From JANLSO01 sp031362405 (GTDB lineage Bacteria; Actinomycetota; Thermoleophilia; Miltoncostaeales; Miltoncostaeaceae), in NCBI GenBank assembly GCA_031362405.1, contig JANLSO010000075.1:1-32109 (forward strand): a stretch of 32,109 nucleotides of DNA, written 5' to 3'. Numbering within the stretch: position 1 is the stretch's first letter; each line of letters starts with the position of its first letter. This document shows, piece after piece, positions 14,784-23,048 of this stretch. Under the pieces are notes generated by a model. The model was not told the DNA's origin, did not search any database, and was given only the letters and a program-made list of their open reading frames with translations. The position numbers were made by a program, and so were the translations under genes.

Positions 14784-16889
14784 TCAGTGACCGAAACGGA
14801 CCTCGGGAAGCGCCCGCGCCAGCCACCGTGGCCGCCACCAGGCGGCCGAGCCGGCCAGACGCATCGCGACCGGCATCAACAGCAGTCGCACGAGCAGCGC
14901 GTCAAGGAGCACCGCCACCCCGAGGATGATCCCCATCTCCTTCGGCGGCAGCGGCCCCGACAAGGCGAACGTGAAGAACACCGCCACCATCACCGCCGCC
15001 GCGGCGAGGATCACCCGACCTGAGTGTGCCATCCCATCGACGGCGGCCTGCTTGGCATCGTGAGTGCGATCCCAATGCTCCTTGGCCGACGAGAGCAGGA
15101 ACACCGTGTAGTCCATGGAGATCGCGAAGATCATCGCGAAGAAGAAGACCGGGCCCCAGGCGTCGAGAAAGCCCTGCGATTCGAAGCCGAGCAGCCCGGC
15201 CAAATTGCCGTCCTGAAAGATCAGGCGGGCGACCCCGAACGCCGCGCCGGTCGCGAGCAGGCTCGCGAGCACGCCAATTGCGGCGATGAGCGGGGCCTGG
15301 AGCGCCACGAGCAGCAGCAGGAAGCCGAGGACGAGGACCACTCCGATCACGATTGGCGTGTATCGGTTCAGCGCGACTTCGAGGTCGTGGTTCTCGGCCG
15401 CCGCCCCGCCGACCTGCACCGAGGCGGGCAGAGCCGTGCGCAGCCGATCGACCGTCGCCCCGAGCGCGGGGTCGGAGGGGTCGACGGATGGAACGGCCGT
15501 GACGAGCGCGAGGCCTTCGGCGCCGGCGCGCGGTGGCGATGCCTGCGCGAGACCGGGGTCGGCGGCCGCGACCCGTTGCGCCGTGGCCATCTGGGCCGCG
15601 GGCCCGATGATCTGCAGCTGACCGGGCGCGCCCGGGCCGAAGCCCGCGACGACCTGCTCGTAGCCCGCGCGCGACGAGTCGCCTTTGGGGACCACGCTGA
15701 TTGAGGGCATCCCCGTCCGCAGACCGAAAACGGGGGCCGCGAGCACGAGCAGCACGACCAGGGCGGGCAGTCCGTAGAGCGCCGGCTTCGACCACAGGCG
15801 CTCGCCCCAACGCGCAAAGCGCGGCGAGCGATACTGCCCCTGACGCGACCACGGCACGGCGAAGCGGTTGACGCGCTCGCCGAGGCGCGCGAGCACCGCC
15901 GGCAGCAGGGTCAGTGTCGCGCCGAGCACGAAGACGACCGACAGCATGATCCCGAGCGCCATCGAACGGAACGCCGGGCTCGGCACGAGCATCACGGCGG
16001 TCAGGGCGATCAGCACCGTCAACCCGGAGAATAGGACTGCCTTACCCGCGGTGTCCATCGTGGCGGCCACCGCGTCAGTGCGCGTCAGGCGTGTGTCGGC
16101 GAGCGCTGCCCGGAAGCGGACGACGATGAAAAGGGCGTAGTCGATGCCCAGCGCCAGCGCGAACATCAGGGCGAAGTTCATCGCCCAGATCGACACGTCG
16201 AACAATTGCGCCGCGACAACCAGCGAGCCCGCGGATGCCGCGAGGCTGAGGATGGTCAGAAGCAGCGGAAGACCGGCGGCGATGAGCGCGCCGAAGGCGA
16301 CGATGAGGATCGCGAGCGTGACCGGCCACGAGATCAGCTCGGAGGTCAGCATGGCGTCGCGATTGGCCGTGTTGAAATCGGACCACATCCCCGAGGAGCC
16401 CGTCAGGTTGACGGTCGTGCCGGGCGCGGCTGCGGCCGTGAGCGGCCCCTTCAGATCGCCTGCCGCGCGGACCATGCCGGTCGGGTTGGCGGCGGCACCT
16501 CCTATGACGATGGCCGTGTGACCGTCGCGGCTGACACTGCCCGCCTGAGCGTTTGGGGCGACGACCGACGAGACAGCGGGATCGGCGGCGAGAATCTTCT
16601 CCGCGCGAGCGATGGTGGCGACAAAGGCCGGATCACCGACCGTCAGGGAATCGGACGCGACGACAACGGTGAGGGCGGTCGAGGCGGAGCCGTCGAATGC
16701 CCCCTGGACCATCTGGCGCACCCTCACCGATTCGGAGCCGGAGGCTTCCCATCCCGCGCCCGACAGCGCGGTCTCGACGCGTGGAGCCAAAGCGCCCAGA
16801 CCCACGATCAGGACGATCCAGATCGCGGCGACGGTGCGGACGTGGTTCGCCGACCAGCGCCCGAGGCGCCCGATGGGACCGACGCTCAT
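14784..16889 (-). CDS. MMPL-family RND transporter
   Basis: A 701-residue membrane protein in two halves, each with one N-terminal segment, a large extracytoplasmic loop and a five-helix bundle. The first half has ALGIDYALFIVVRFR, the second AISMDYTVFLLSSAKE, matching the G/S-x-D-Y proton-relay motif of MMPL/RND transporters. Length is normal for the smaller actinobacterial MMPL proteins. It is the third gene of an operon beginning with an ArsR regulator; the preceding DUF2892 gene overlaps it by 4 bp. The substrate could be a lipid, a hydrophobic compound or, given the regulator, something linked to sulfur or metal stress. Confidence 0.9.
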   Translation of the reverse strand: MSVGPIGRLGRWSANHVRTVAAIWIVLIVGLGALAPRVETALSGAGWEASGSESVRVRQMVQGAFDGSASTALTVVVASDSLTVGDPAFVATIARAEKILAADPAVSSVVAPNAQAGSVSRDGHTAIVIGGAAANPTGMVRAAGDLKGPLTAAAAPGTTVNLTGSSGMWSDFNTANRDAMLTSELISWPVTLAILIVAFGALIAAGLPLLLTILSLAASAGSLVVAAQLFDVSIWAMNFALMFALALGIDYALFIVVRFRAALADTRLTRTDAVAATMDTAGKAVLFSGLTVLIALTAVMLVPSPAFRSMALGIMLSVVFVLGATLTLLPAVLARLGERVNRFAVPWSRQGQYRSPRFARWGERLWSKPALYGLPALVVLLVLAAPVFGLRTGMPSISVVPKGDSSRAGYEQVVAGFGPGAPGQLQIIGPAAQMATAQRVAAADPGLAQASPPRAGAEGLALVTAVPSVDPSDPALGATVDRLRTALPASVQVGGAAAENHDLEVALNRYTPIVIGVVLVLGFLLLLVALQAPLIAAIGVLASLLATGAAFGVARLIFQDGNLAGLLGFESQGFLDAWGPVFFFAMIFAISMDYTVFLLSSAKEHWDRTHDAKQAAVDGMAHSGRVILAAAAVMVAVFFTFALSGPLPPKEMGIILGVAVLLDALLVRLLLMPVAMRLAGSAAWWRPRWLARALPEVRFGH

Positions 16890-17098
16890 CGCCCCGCTCC
16901 TTTGAGGTTGTAGGTGCGTCGCGGTACCAGCGACATCGGGCAGTCACCCGCGATGACGAAAACGAGCTGGTTCGCGCCGACGAATGCCGTCATGAGCAGG
17001 AACCACGGACTGACGAACACACCGAGGGCAACGCTTACAAGGGTCCCCGACCCGGCAATGACGAACAGGCCGCGCTCGAGCGAGACGCGGCCGCTCAT
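16886..17098 (-). CDS. DUF2892 (YgaP-type transmembrane domain) small protein
   Basis: A 70-residue protein with two hydrophobic stretches, about 10-28 and 30-50, connected by SPWF and followed by GDCPMSLV with C53. The C-P signature after the second helix is typical of DUF2892, the membrane domain attached to the rhodanese YgaP. Here the domain stands alone. The ATG at 17098 overlaps the ArsR stop (ATGA) and its end overlaps the MMPL start, so all three are translationally coupled. The arrangement recalls ygaV-ygaP, in which an ArsR regulator controls a sulfur-handling membrane protein. Confidence 0.75.
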   Translation of the reverse strand: MSGRVSLERGLFVIAGSGTLVSVALGVFVSPWFLLMTAFVGANQLVFVIAGDCPMSLVPRRTYNLKGAGR

Positions 17099-17442
17099 GA
17101 GTTCACCTCGTGCGGGCCGAGCATGGCCTGGAGCTCGGCGACCTGGCGCTGGAGACCTCCGCAGACCTGCTCGCACAGGAGAAGAACCGATGGATCCGCG
17201 ATCCGACAGCGGACGTTGTTGCCCTCCCTTTCCCGCGCGATCAGGCCGCCACGAGCGAGCACGCCGACGTGCTTGGAAACGTTCTGCTGACTCGTCCCGA
17301 GTGCCTCGGCGAGCTGCCCCACGGTGAAGTCGCCACCCCGCAGACGGTCGAGGATACGGATGCGCATCGGCTCGCCGAGCACGCGAAAGCGTTCGGCGAT
17401 GACGGCGACCAGCGCGTCAGGAAGTGGATTCGGCATACCCAT
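17095..17442 (-). CDS. ArsR-family regulator of the DUF2892-MMPL operon
   Basis: A 115-residue winged-helix repressor. The helix-turn-helix is VGQLAEALGTSQQNVSKHVGVL and the wing is AREREGNNVRCRI. Cysteines at 79, 90 and 94 could form a thiol or metal sensor; C90 and C94 are in LLLCEQVCGG on the last helix. AAGGAG lies 6 bp before the ATG at 17442, fixing the start 13 codons inside the longest open frame. It heads the operon ArsR-DUF2892-MMPL and diverges from the methyltransferase gene, with CAACTA/TAGTTG half-sites between the two. Confidence 0.88.
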   Translation of the reverse strand: MGMPNPLPDALVAVIAERFRVLGEPMRIRILDRLRGGDFTVGQLAEALGTSQQNVSKHVGVLARGGLIAREREGNNVRCRIADPSVLLLCEQVCGGLQRQVAELQAMLGPHEVNS

Positions 17443-17482
17443 CGCGGGCTCCTTGCGGGATGACGAGGCGTTGTTCAGCAAC

Positions 17483-17514
17483 GCAACTATACAACTAATT
17501 CGTTTTTTAGTTGC
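17483..17514. promoter_or_regulatory. Candidate ArsR operator in the divergent ArsR/methyltransferase region
   Basis: GCAACTA (17483-17489) and TAGTTGC (17508-17514) form an inverted repeat, with a further CAACTA at 17492-17497. The region is AT-rich compared with its surroundings (a run of six T at 17503-17508), as expected for promoters, and could repress both directions. Confidence 0.5.
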
Positions 17515-17546
17515 AAGTATGTTTTCAGCGTGCCACGCTCGCCCTC

Positions 17547-18164
17547 ATGGACCACGCTCCCCATCGCGCCGCTCTGCAGCCCCGACGGACCTCGTCGCCC
17601 CGCCTTTACGACGGCGTCGTGACGACCCTCGATCACCTCGGCCTTGCGCGGCTCAGACGCCAGCTATCGCACGGCCTCGCTGGCGACGTTCTCGAGGTGG
17701 GCGTCGGCACCGGACGCCAACTCGCCCACTACCCGCCCAGTGCGCGCATCACCGCGGTCGACCCCGATGCGGCGGCAATTCGGTTTGCCGGCCGTCGATC
17801 GCCCCATACTCGGCTTGTTGTTGCCGAGGCCGAGGCGCTTCCCTTCCCCGACGCCTCGTTCGACGTTGTGGTCTTCGCGCTCGTCTTGTGCACGGTGCGC
17901 GACCCCGCCGCAGCCTTACGCGAAGCGCGCCGGGTTCTCCGTCCAGGTGGCCGCCTGCGCGCCGTGGAGCACGTCCGCAGCCCGTTTTGGTTGCTCGCGC
18001 GGGCTCAAGAAGTCGTGAACCCGATCTGGGGAGCGGTGGCCGGCGGCTGCCAACTCGATCGACCGACCCGCGACCACATCGTCTCGGCCGGATTCTCGGT
18101 GGTCCGCCAACAGGCCTACCTCGGCGGGCATGTCGTTCTCATAGAAGCCGGCACGAACCTCTGA
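17547..18164 (+). CDS. Class I SAM-dependent methyltransferase
   Basis: A 205-residue protein with the Rossmann-fold SAM motif DVLEVGVGTGRQL (about 47-59), an acidic ribose-binding strand ITAVDPDAAAI, the LPFPDASFDVVVFALVLCTV motif and post-motif EARRVLRPGGRLRAVEHV. This is the UbiE/Methyltransf_11 type; the acceptor (lipid, quinone, small molecule or metalloid) cannot be told. The ATG at 17547 is favoured over a TTG 12 codons upstream that falls inside the operator. It diverges from the ArsR gene and abuts the convergent CDF gene with no gap. Confidence 0.85.
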   Translation: MDHAPHRAALQPRRTSSPRLYDGVVTTLDHLGLARLRRQLSHGLAGDVLEVGVGTGRQLAHYPPSARITAVDPDAAAIRFAGRRSPHTRLVVAEAEALPFPDASFDVVVFALVLCTVRDPAAALREARRVLRPGGRLRAVEHVRSPFWLLARAQEVVNPIWGAVAGGCQLDRPTRDHIVSAGFSVVRQQAYLGGHVVLIEAGTNL

Positions 18165-18896
18165 TCAGTGCGGGTGGCCCGCCTCGCCCTGCGTGTCGGG
18201 CGTCTCTCGGATCGTCGCCCACGACTGCCAGGTGATGCGCAGGATCACCAGCGTGATCGCCAACCCGATGAGCGGATCGCCCAGCTCGAGACCGACTGCG
18301 GCGGTTGCGGCGCTGCCGACGACCGCAAGGCTGACCAACCCGTCGACGCGGGCGTGGTTACCGTCGGCGATGAGCGCGGGGCTATTGAGGCGACGTCCAC
18401 CCCGAAGGCGGATCTGGGCAGCGATCTCATTGCCCACGAAGCCCACGGCGCCGGCGGCGGCAAGCGCCCAGAGGTACGCGAGTGGCTGGGGGTTCACGAG
18501 GCGGTTGACGGCTTCATACCCCGCGACACACGCGCTGACGAAGATGACCGCCACCACGAAGTAGCCGGCTCGCTTCTCGGCAACGAACGAGCGCATCAAG
18601 AACGCGATCGCGAGCGGAATCGCGGTGAGCGCATCGCCGAAGTTGTGGATGAGGTCGGCGAGCAGCGCAACGCTTCCCGTCACCAGGAAGATGGCCACCT
18701 GCACGAGGGCGGTAACCAGCAGGACCGCCAGGCTGATTCCCACCGTGCGCAGCCCGTCGCGCGATTGTGTGATCGAGCGGTCGATGAGCCCGTGGCTGTG
18801 CCCATGTCCGTGGCCGTGATCGTGGTCGCGGTGGGCGTGGTCGCCGTGGTCGTGTGCGTGCGGCGCCTCAGGATGCTCGTGGAAGTGATCACTCAC
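18165..18896 (-). CDS. CDF-family metal efflux protein lacking the usual C-terminal domain
   Basis: A 243-residue cation diffusion facilitator. A long His-rich cytoplasmic N-terminus (about 16 His in the first 36 residues) is followed by six membrane helices. The transport site is present: H84 and D88 in DLIHNFGD, and H181 and D185 in DGNHARVDG. The protein stops about 20 residues after the last helix (ILRITWQSW), so the ferredoxin-like C-terminal domain that most CDF proteins use for dimerisation is absent. It is translated from a GTG overlapping the stop of the CzrA-like regulator, and probably exports zinc, cobalt or a similar metal when the regulator is released. Confidence 0.9.
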   Translation of the reverse strand: MSDHFHEHPEAPHAHDHGDHAHRDHDHGHGHGHSHGLIDRSITQSRDGLRTVGISLAVLLVTALVQVAIFLVTGSVALLADLIHNFGDALTAIPLAIAFLMRSFVAEKRAGYFVVAVIFVSACVAGYEAVNRLVNPQPLAYLWALAAAGAVGFVGNEIAAQIRLRGGRRLNSPALIADGNHARVDGLVSLAVVGSAATAAVGLELGDPLIGLAITLVILRITWQSWATIRETPDTQGEAGHPH

Positions 18897-19270
18897 GAAC
18901 TGCTCCCGCCGGCGAGCACAGGTTGAACACCGCTGGCATGACCACGGCGCAGGTGGTCGACGTGGGCGACGACTTGACCGAGCACCTCGGCGACGTGGTC
19001 ATCGTGCAGGGCGTAGACGACCCGGCGCCCCTCGCGCTCGCCGACCACGAGGCCGAGGTGTCGCATCAGCCGCAGCTGATGGGAAACGGCGGAATCCTCC
19101 ATCCCGACCGCCGCGGCGAGCTCGCCGACCGATGCCGGCCCCGTGTGGAGCCGGGCGAGGAGTCTCAGCCGGCTCGGCGTTGCGAGAGCCTGCATGGCCT
19201 CGGCGGCGGCACGGGCATACGCGGAGTCGTCGAGCAGCCGTTCAAGGCCGGGGTGGCGTCCATGGGTCAT
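18893..19270 (-). CDS. ArsR/SmtB-family metal sensor (CzrA-like)
   Basis: A 125-residue repressor. The DNA-binding part is VGELAAAVGMEDSAVSHQLRLM with wing VVGEREGRRVVYAL. The last helix reads HDDHVAEVLGQVVAHVDH, which lines up with the alpha-5 Zn/Co site of CzrA and SmtB: D90, H92, H103 and H106 occupy all four ligand positions. So zinc or cobalt sensing is well supported. It precedes and overlaps the CDF efflux gene, and its upstream region holds an SmtB-like operator. Confidence 0.92.
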   Translation of the reverse strand: MTHGRHPGLERLLDDSAYARAAAEAMQALATPSRLRLLARLHTGPASVGELAAAVGMEDSAVSHQLRLMRHLGLVVGEREGRRVVYALHDDHVAEVLGQVVAHVDHLRRGHASGVQPVLAGGSSS

Positions 19271-19287
19271 CAGGACGGCACCTTACC

Positions 19288-19309
19288 TGAATGACTGTTC
19301 TTATGTTCA
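19288..19309. promoter_or_regulatory. SmtB/CzrA-type operator
   Basis: On the minus strand the sequence contains AGAACA-GT-CATTCA, one arm mismatch each from the 6-2-6 SmtB-type pattern TGAACA-N2-TATTCA, with an extra TGAACA half-site at 19304-19309. It lies 18-39 bp upstream of the metal-sensor start codon. Confidence 0.6.
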
Positions 19310-19353
19310 TTTGTAGGTCATTGGTCGTCCCGCCCGGCGTGGAGCGCCCTCGA

Positions 19354-21822
19354 TCACACGTCGGCTTCGCGGGAATTGAGGAGCCGCCGCACCGAGGCGG
19401 CGTCCGGCAGAGCGAGGGCGCCCCGCACGAGGTCGCGGGCGGCGGCCGAATCCACGGCCCGGACCGCCTCCTTCACGAGACCGACCCGGCGTGGGCTGAC
19501 GCTCAGCTCATCGACCCCGAGCCCGACCAACAGGGGCACCCCCAGCGGATCGGAGGCCATCTCCCCGCACACCGCGACCCGGCAGTCGTGACGCGCGGCG
19601 GCGGTGGCTATCCCTGAGATCAGGCGAAGCACGGCGGGGTGAAGAGCGTCCGAGAGCGCGGCGACCCGGGGATTGCCGCGCTCGGCGGCCATCACGTACT
19701 GGGTGAGGTCGTTCGTGCCGATCGACAGAAAGTCGACCTCCGCCGCAAGGACATCGGCCAGCACGGCGGCTGCGGGCACCTCGACCATCGCCCCGACCTC
19801 CACCTGCCCGGCCGGGAGACCCTCCGCGAGCAGTTCCGCGCGCGCGGTCTCCAGCATGTCTCGAGCCGCACGAAGCTCGGCGAGCTCACTGATCATCGGA
19901 AACATCAGCGCCAGCGGGGCCTCGGCCGCGACGCGCAGGGCGGCACGCAGTTGAGCCACGAAGAGGCGGGGCTGCTCGAGGCAGAGCCGAATTCCGCGGA
20001 CCCCGAGAAACGGGTTCTCTTCTTTGGCGAGCGGTAGATAGGCCATCGGTTTGTCGGCACCCGCATCGAGGGTGCGAAGGACAACGCGCCGGCCCTGCAT
20101 CTGCTGCACCGCGTCGCGGTAGGCGTCGTACTGCTCGTCTTCGCGCGGGGCGTCGGCCCGGTCGAGAAACAGGAACTCACTGCGCAGAAGGCCAACCCCG
20201 TCGGCCCCGCCCGCGACGGCGTGCTCCAAGTCGCCGGGGGCACCGATGTTGGCCGCGACCTCGATGGTGATGCCGTCCGTGGTGATCGCCGATTCGTGGG
20301 CGTGGGCCGCCGCCCGCTTGGCGCGATTGAGGGCGTCGCGGGCGCGGGCCTCGTGGCGCTCGATCGCCTCGGGCGTGGGTGCGACCACCACGACCCCGGT
20401 GTCGCCGTCGACCAACAGGGGGGTGCCCGCGGCAATCGCCAAAAGCCCGCCCCCAAGGCCGATGACCGCCGGGATGCCACGCGATCGGGCGATGATCGAC
20501 GCATGCGAGGTCGCCCCCCCGCCCGCCATCACGATCGCCGTTGTGTATGCGACATCGAGGGCCGCAACCTCGGCCGCCCCGAGTTCATCCGCGACGAGCA
20601 CGCCCGAGGTCGACTCTGCACCGGAGTCTCCGGTGAGCAGCGCCACGACCCGGCGCCCGACATCGAGAACATCGGCTCCCCGCGCCCGCAGGTATGGGTC
20701 ATCCAGATGCTGGTACCCCTGGGCGGCGGCACGCGTGGCGTCGTGCCAGGCACGGGCAGCGCCGGTCCCCTGGGTGATCGCGCGCTCGGCGGCGTCGACC
20801 ACCGCGTCGTCGTCGAGCACCAACAGCTGGGCACCGATGATCTCGCCCACCACAGGGGCCGCGGCAGCCCGCAGCACCTCCAACTCCATGGCGGCCGCGG
20901 CGCGCGCATCACCCAAGGCGGCGCGCTCGCTGGTCGGATCGCCTGAGGGTTTATCCGGGGTCGCCACGCCGCCCGCGACGAGCGCAGGCCCCGATCCGAG
21001 CCCCGGTGCGGCCGGGACACCCCGCAGTTCCTCGCCGGGCTCGGGCACGCGAACGGGCGCGGCAACCGCGACATCGATCGGAGCGGCCACGTCGTCGGTG
21101 CGTTCGGAGATGATCGCCCGTACCGCTGTGAGGGCTCGCGCGGCGTTAGGGCCGCGGGCCTCGATCAACACGCGATGGTCCTCGAGCGCGCCGAGCATCG
21201 ACAGAGCAGTGAGGCTGCGCGCGTTGGCGGGGCCCGCACCCGTGGTGAGGTTGCGCACCCGCATCTGCACGTCGTGATCGGCGGCGGCCCGCACCACGGC
21301 GGCGGCAGGTCGGGCGTGCAGACCGTGAGCCGTGCGGACGGTCGCTTCGATCGCCGACCACCCCTCCTCGTCGTCGTGGCCGTCGACCTCGGGGCTCTCC
21401 TCGAAATCCGCACCGAGGTGGGCGGCCTTGCCGGCAAGGCCATTGCGCGCTTCGCGAGCGGCGTCGTCCAGCGAACCACCCGCCCGGGCGGCGGCGGCCG
21501 CCGCGACGGCTCCTTCCACGAGCGGGGCCTCACAGAGCAACACCCGCTCGCGCACCGCGGGGTCGAGAAGGTCCAGGGCGAGTTCGGCGCTGAGGACCGC
21601 GGAGCCGAGATCCATCAGCACCAGGGCCTGGCCACCGTCGCCGGTGACGCGCTCGATCGCCCCCATCACCCGGACCGCATCGGTGCCGATCGGATCGCCC
21701 GGCTCATCGAGCCCTCCGGCGGCTTCGATGAGCACCTCGGCCCCGGCCATCTCTCGTGCCAACTCGACCACTCCCGCCGCCAGGCGAGCGCTGTGCGAGA
21801 CGATCACCAGGCCAACGGTCAT
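19354..21822 (-). CDS. dhaM: DhaM with EIIA, HPr and complete PTS enzyme I domains
   Basis: An 822-residue phosphotransferase. Residues 1-130 are the mannose-EIIA-like DhaM domain with H10 in GLVIVSHSARLA. An HPr domain follows at about 158-245 with H169 in GLHARPAA. From about 265 onward is enzyme I: H440 in GGGATSHASIIARSRG, then VGLLRSEFLFLDR, SIGTNDLTQYVMAAERGNP and VAVCGEMASDP near the C-terminus. E. coli DhaM has only the N-terminal part of enzyme I; here the PEP-binding half is complete, so PEP phosphate can pass H440 to H169 to H10 within one chain and on to DhaL-bound ADP. The start (ATGA overlap with glpC) discards an out-of-frame extension. It is the last gene of the operon. Confidence 0.92.
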   Translation of the reverse strand: MTVGLVIVSHSARLAAGVVELAREMAGAEVLIEAAGGLDEPGDPIGTDAVRVMGAIERVTGDGGQALVLMDLGSAVLSAELALDLLDPAVRERVLLCEAPLVEGAVAAAAAARAGGSLDDAAREARNGLAGKAAHLGADFEESPEVDGHDDEEGWSAIEATVRTAHGLHARPAAAVVRAAADHDVQMRVRNLTTGAGPANARSLTALSMLGALEDHRVLIEARGPNAARALTAVRAIISERTDDVAAPIDVAVAAPVRVPEPGEELRGVPAAPGLGSGPALVAGGVATPDKPSGDPTSERAALGDARAAAAMELEVLRAAAAPVVGEIIGAQLLVLDDDAVVDAAERAITQGTGAARAWHDATRAAAQGYQHLDDPYLRARGADVLDVGRRVVALLTGDSGAESTSGVLVADELGAAEVAALDVAYTTAIVMAGGGATSHASIIARSRGIPAVIGLGGGLLAIAAGTPLLVDGDTGVVVVAPTPEAIERHEARARDALNRAKRAAAHAHESAITTDGITIEVAANIGAPGDLEHAVAGGADGVGLLRSEFLFLDRADAPREDEQYDAYRDAVQQMQGRRVVLRTLDAGADKPMAYLPLAKEENPFLGVRGIRLCLEQPRLFVAQLRAALRVAAEAPLALMFPMISELAELRAARDMLETARAELLAEGLPAGQVEVGAMVEVPAAAVLADVLAAEVDFLSIGTNDLTQYVMAAERGNPRVAALSDALHPAVLRLISGIATAAARHDCRVAVCGEMASDPLGVPLLVGLGVDELSVSPRRVGLVKEAVRAVDSAAARDLVRGALALPDAASVRRLLNSREADV

Positions 21823-23048
21823 CCCAAACCGTATGCCCGGTAGAGAATCTCCACCGGGTGCACCGACGGGCGGTCGGTCGCGGCGGCGATCTGCCAGCGA
21901 CACGTCTCCGAATCGCACACCGACAGCTCGGCGCCCGAGGCGCGCACCTGCTCGAACAGGCCGCGGCCGACTTCCATGGCGATGTCGTACTTCTCGACCT
22001 TCATTCCGTACGTCCCGGCCACCCCGCAACAGACGCTGTCGAGCTGCCTGGCCTCGAGGCCAGGTATCAGCGCCATCAGCTCGAGGGCGGGCGTGCCGAT
22101 CCCGTGGCCGCGCTGCTGGCACGGAGCGTGGTACGGAACCGTCATCTCAACCGGCTGCATGTCGGTGCGAAGGTCGCCCCGGTCGTCGAGCATCACGAGG
22201 TACTCGCAGATGTCGTAGAGGTGCTCGGAGACGACGCGCAGGTCGTCGTCGTCCATGCCAAGGATCTCCCGGGCCTCGCGTTTGAGCATCAGGCCGCAGC
22301 TCGTCGAGGTGGCAACGATGTCGTGACCGGCGCGGGCGTAGGGGGCGAGTTGGGCGACGAGCTTTCGCACGTAGGCGCGGGCGTCGTCGTAGAGACCGTT
22401 GCTCTGCAGCGGCAAACCACAGCAGCCCTGTTTGGGCACGATCACCTCGAGGCCGTTGTGCTCTAAGACGGCGATGGCGTGGGCGGCGGTGTCGGGCTCG
22501 TAGAAGTTCGCCGCGCACCCGTGAAAGAACACCACCTGGCGCTCGGGCGCGCGCACGTTCGGGGCCCGGCGGCGTGAACGCGTCCGATTTTGGAAGGTCC
22601 GTCCCGCCCATTTCGGCAGGGGGGCATGACGGTGAATCCGCAGCACTTTCTCAAGCAAGACGCGAAACGGGCCGAACGAGGTCGTCCAGTTGGCGATCGG
22701 GGCCACGGGGGCGCCCATCCACCCGGCGACCGTCGGGCGCGCGATCAGCTTGTCGCGCACCGATACCCCGCGATCCTGGGCGAGTGCCGCCCGGGCTTGG
22801 TTGTTGATCTCCGCGATATGCACACCCTGCGGGCAGACCTGCGTGCAGATACCGCAGCTCGAGCAGTAGTCGAGCGAGCGGTCGGCCTCGGGCCCGATAC
22901 CGCGAAAGCGCTCGGCCTGCGGGCCCACGTACTTCGGCCCGGGAAACAGCGGCGTGGCCGCCGCCACCGGACAGTAGGTCTCGCAGATGGTGCACTTGAC
23001 GCAGTGATCGAGCGAGTCGCGCATGAGGTCCTGCAGGGGGTGGGTCAT
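21819..23048 (-). CDS. glpC: Anaerobic glycerol-3-phosphate dehydrogenase subunit C
   Basis: A 409-residue iron-sulfur subunit. Two [4Fe-4S] motifs are clear: C16, C19, C22, C26 (CVKCTICETYCPV) and C62, C65, C68, C72 (CSSCGICTQVCP). Two CCG domains follow with GCCGLPLQSNG and VCCGVAGTYGMK. GlpC takes electrons from GlpAB and passes them to the membrane quinone pool. GGAGGAG just before the ATG at 23048 fixes the start 41 codons inside the open frame. The ATG overlaps the glpB stop and the stop overlaps the dhaM ATG. Confidence 0.95.
   Translation of the reverse strand: MTHPLQDLMRDSLDHCVKCTICETYCPVAAATPLFPGPKYVGPQAERFRGIGPEADRSLDYCSSCGICTQVCPQGVHIAEINNQARAALAQDRGVSVRDKLIARPTVAGWMGAPVAPIANWTTSFGPFRVLLEKVLRIHRHAPLPKWAGRTFQNRTRSRRRAPNVRAPERQVVFFHGCAANFYEPDTAAHAIAVLEHNGLEVIVPKQGCCGLPLQSNGLYDDARAYVRKLVAQLAPYARAGHDIVATSTSCGLMLKREAREILGMDDDDLRVVSEHLYDICEYLVMLDDRGDLRTDMQPVEMTVPYHAPCQQRGHGIGTPALELMALIPGLEARQLDSVCCGVAGTYGMKVEKYDIAMEVGRGLFEQVRASGAELSVCDSETCRWQIAAATDRPSVHPVEILYRAYGLG

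Noticed and set aside
15024..15704. Plus-strand 226-codon frame opposite the MMPL gene
   Set aside because: Charged shadow of the opposite strand; the MMPL protein has clear membrane segments and RND motifs.
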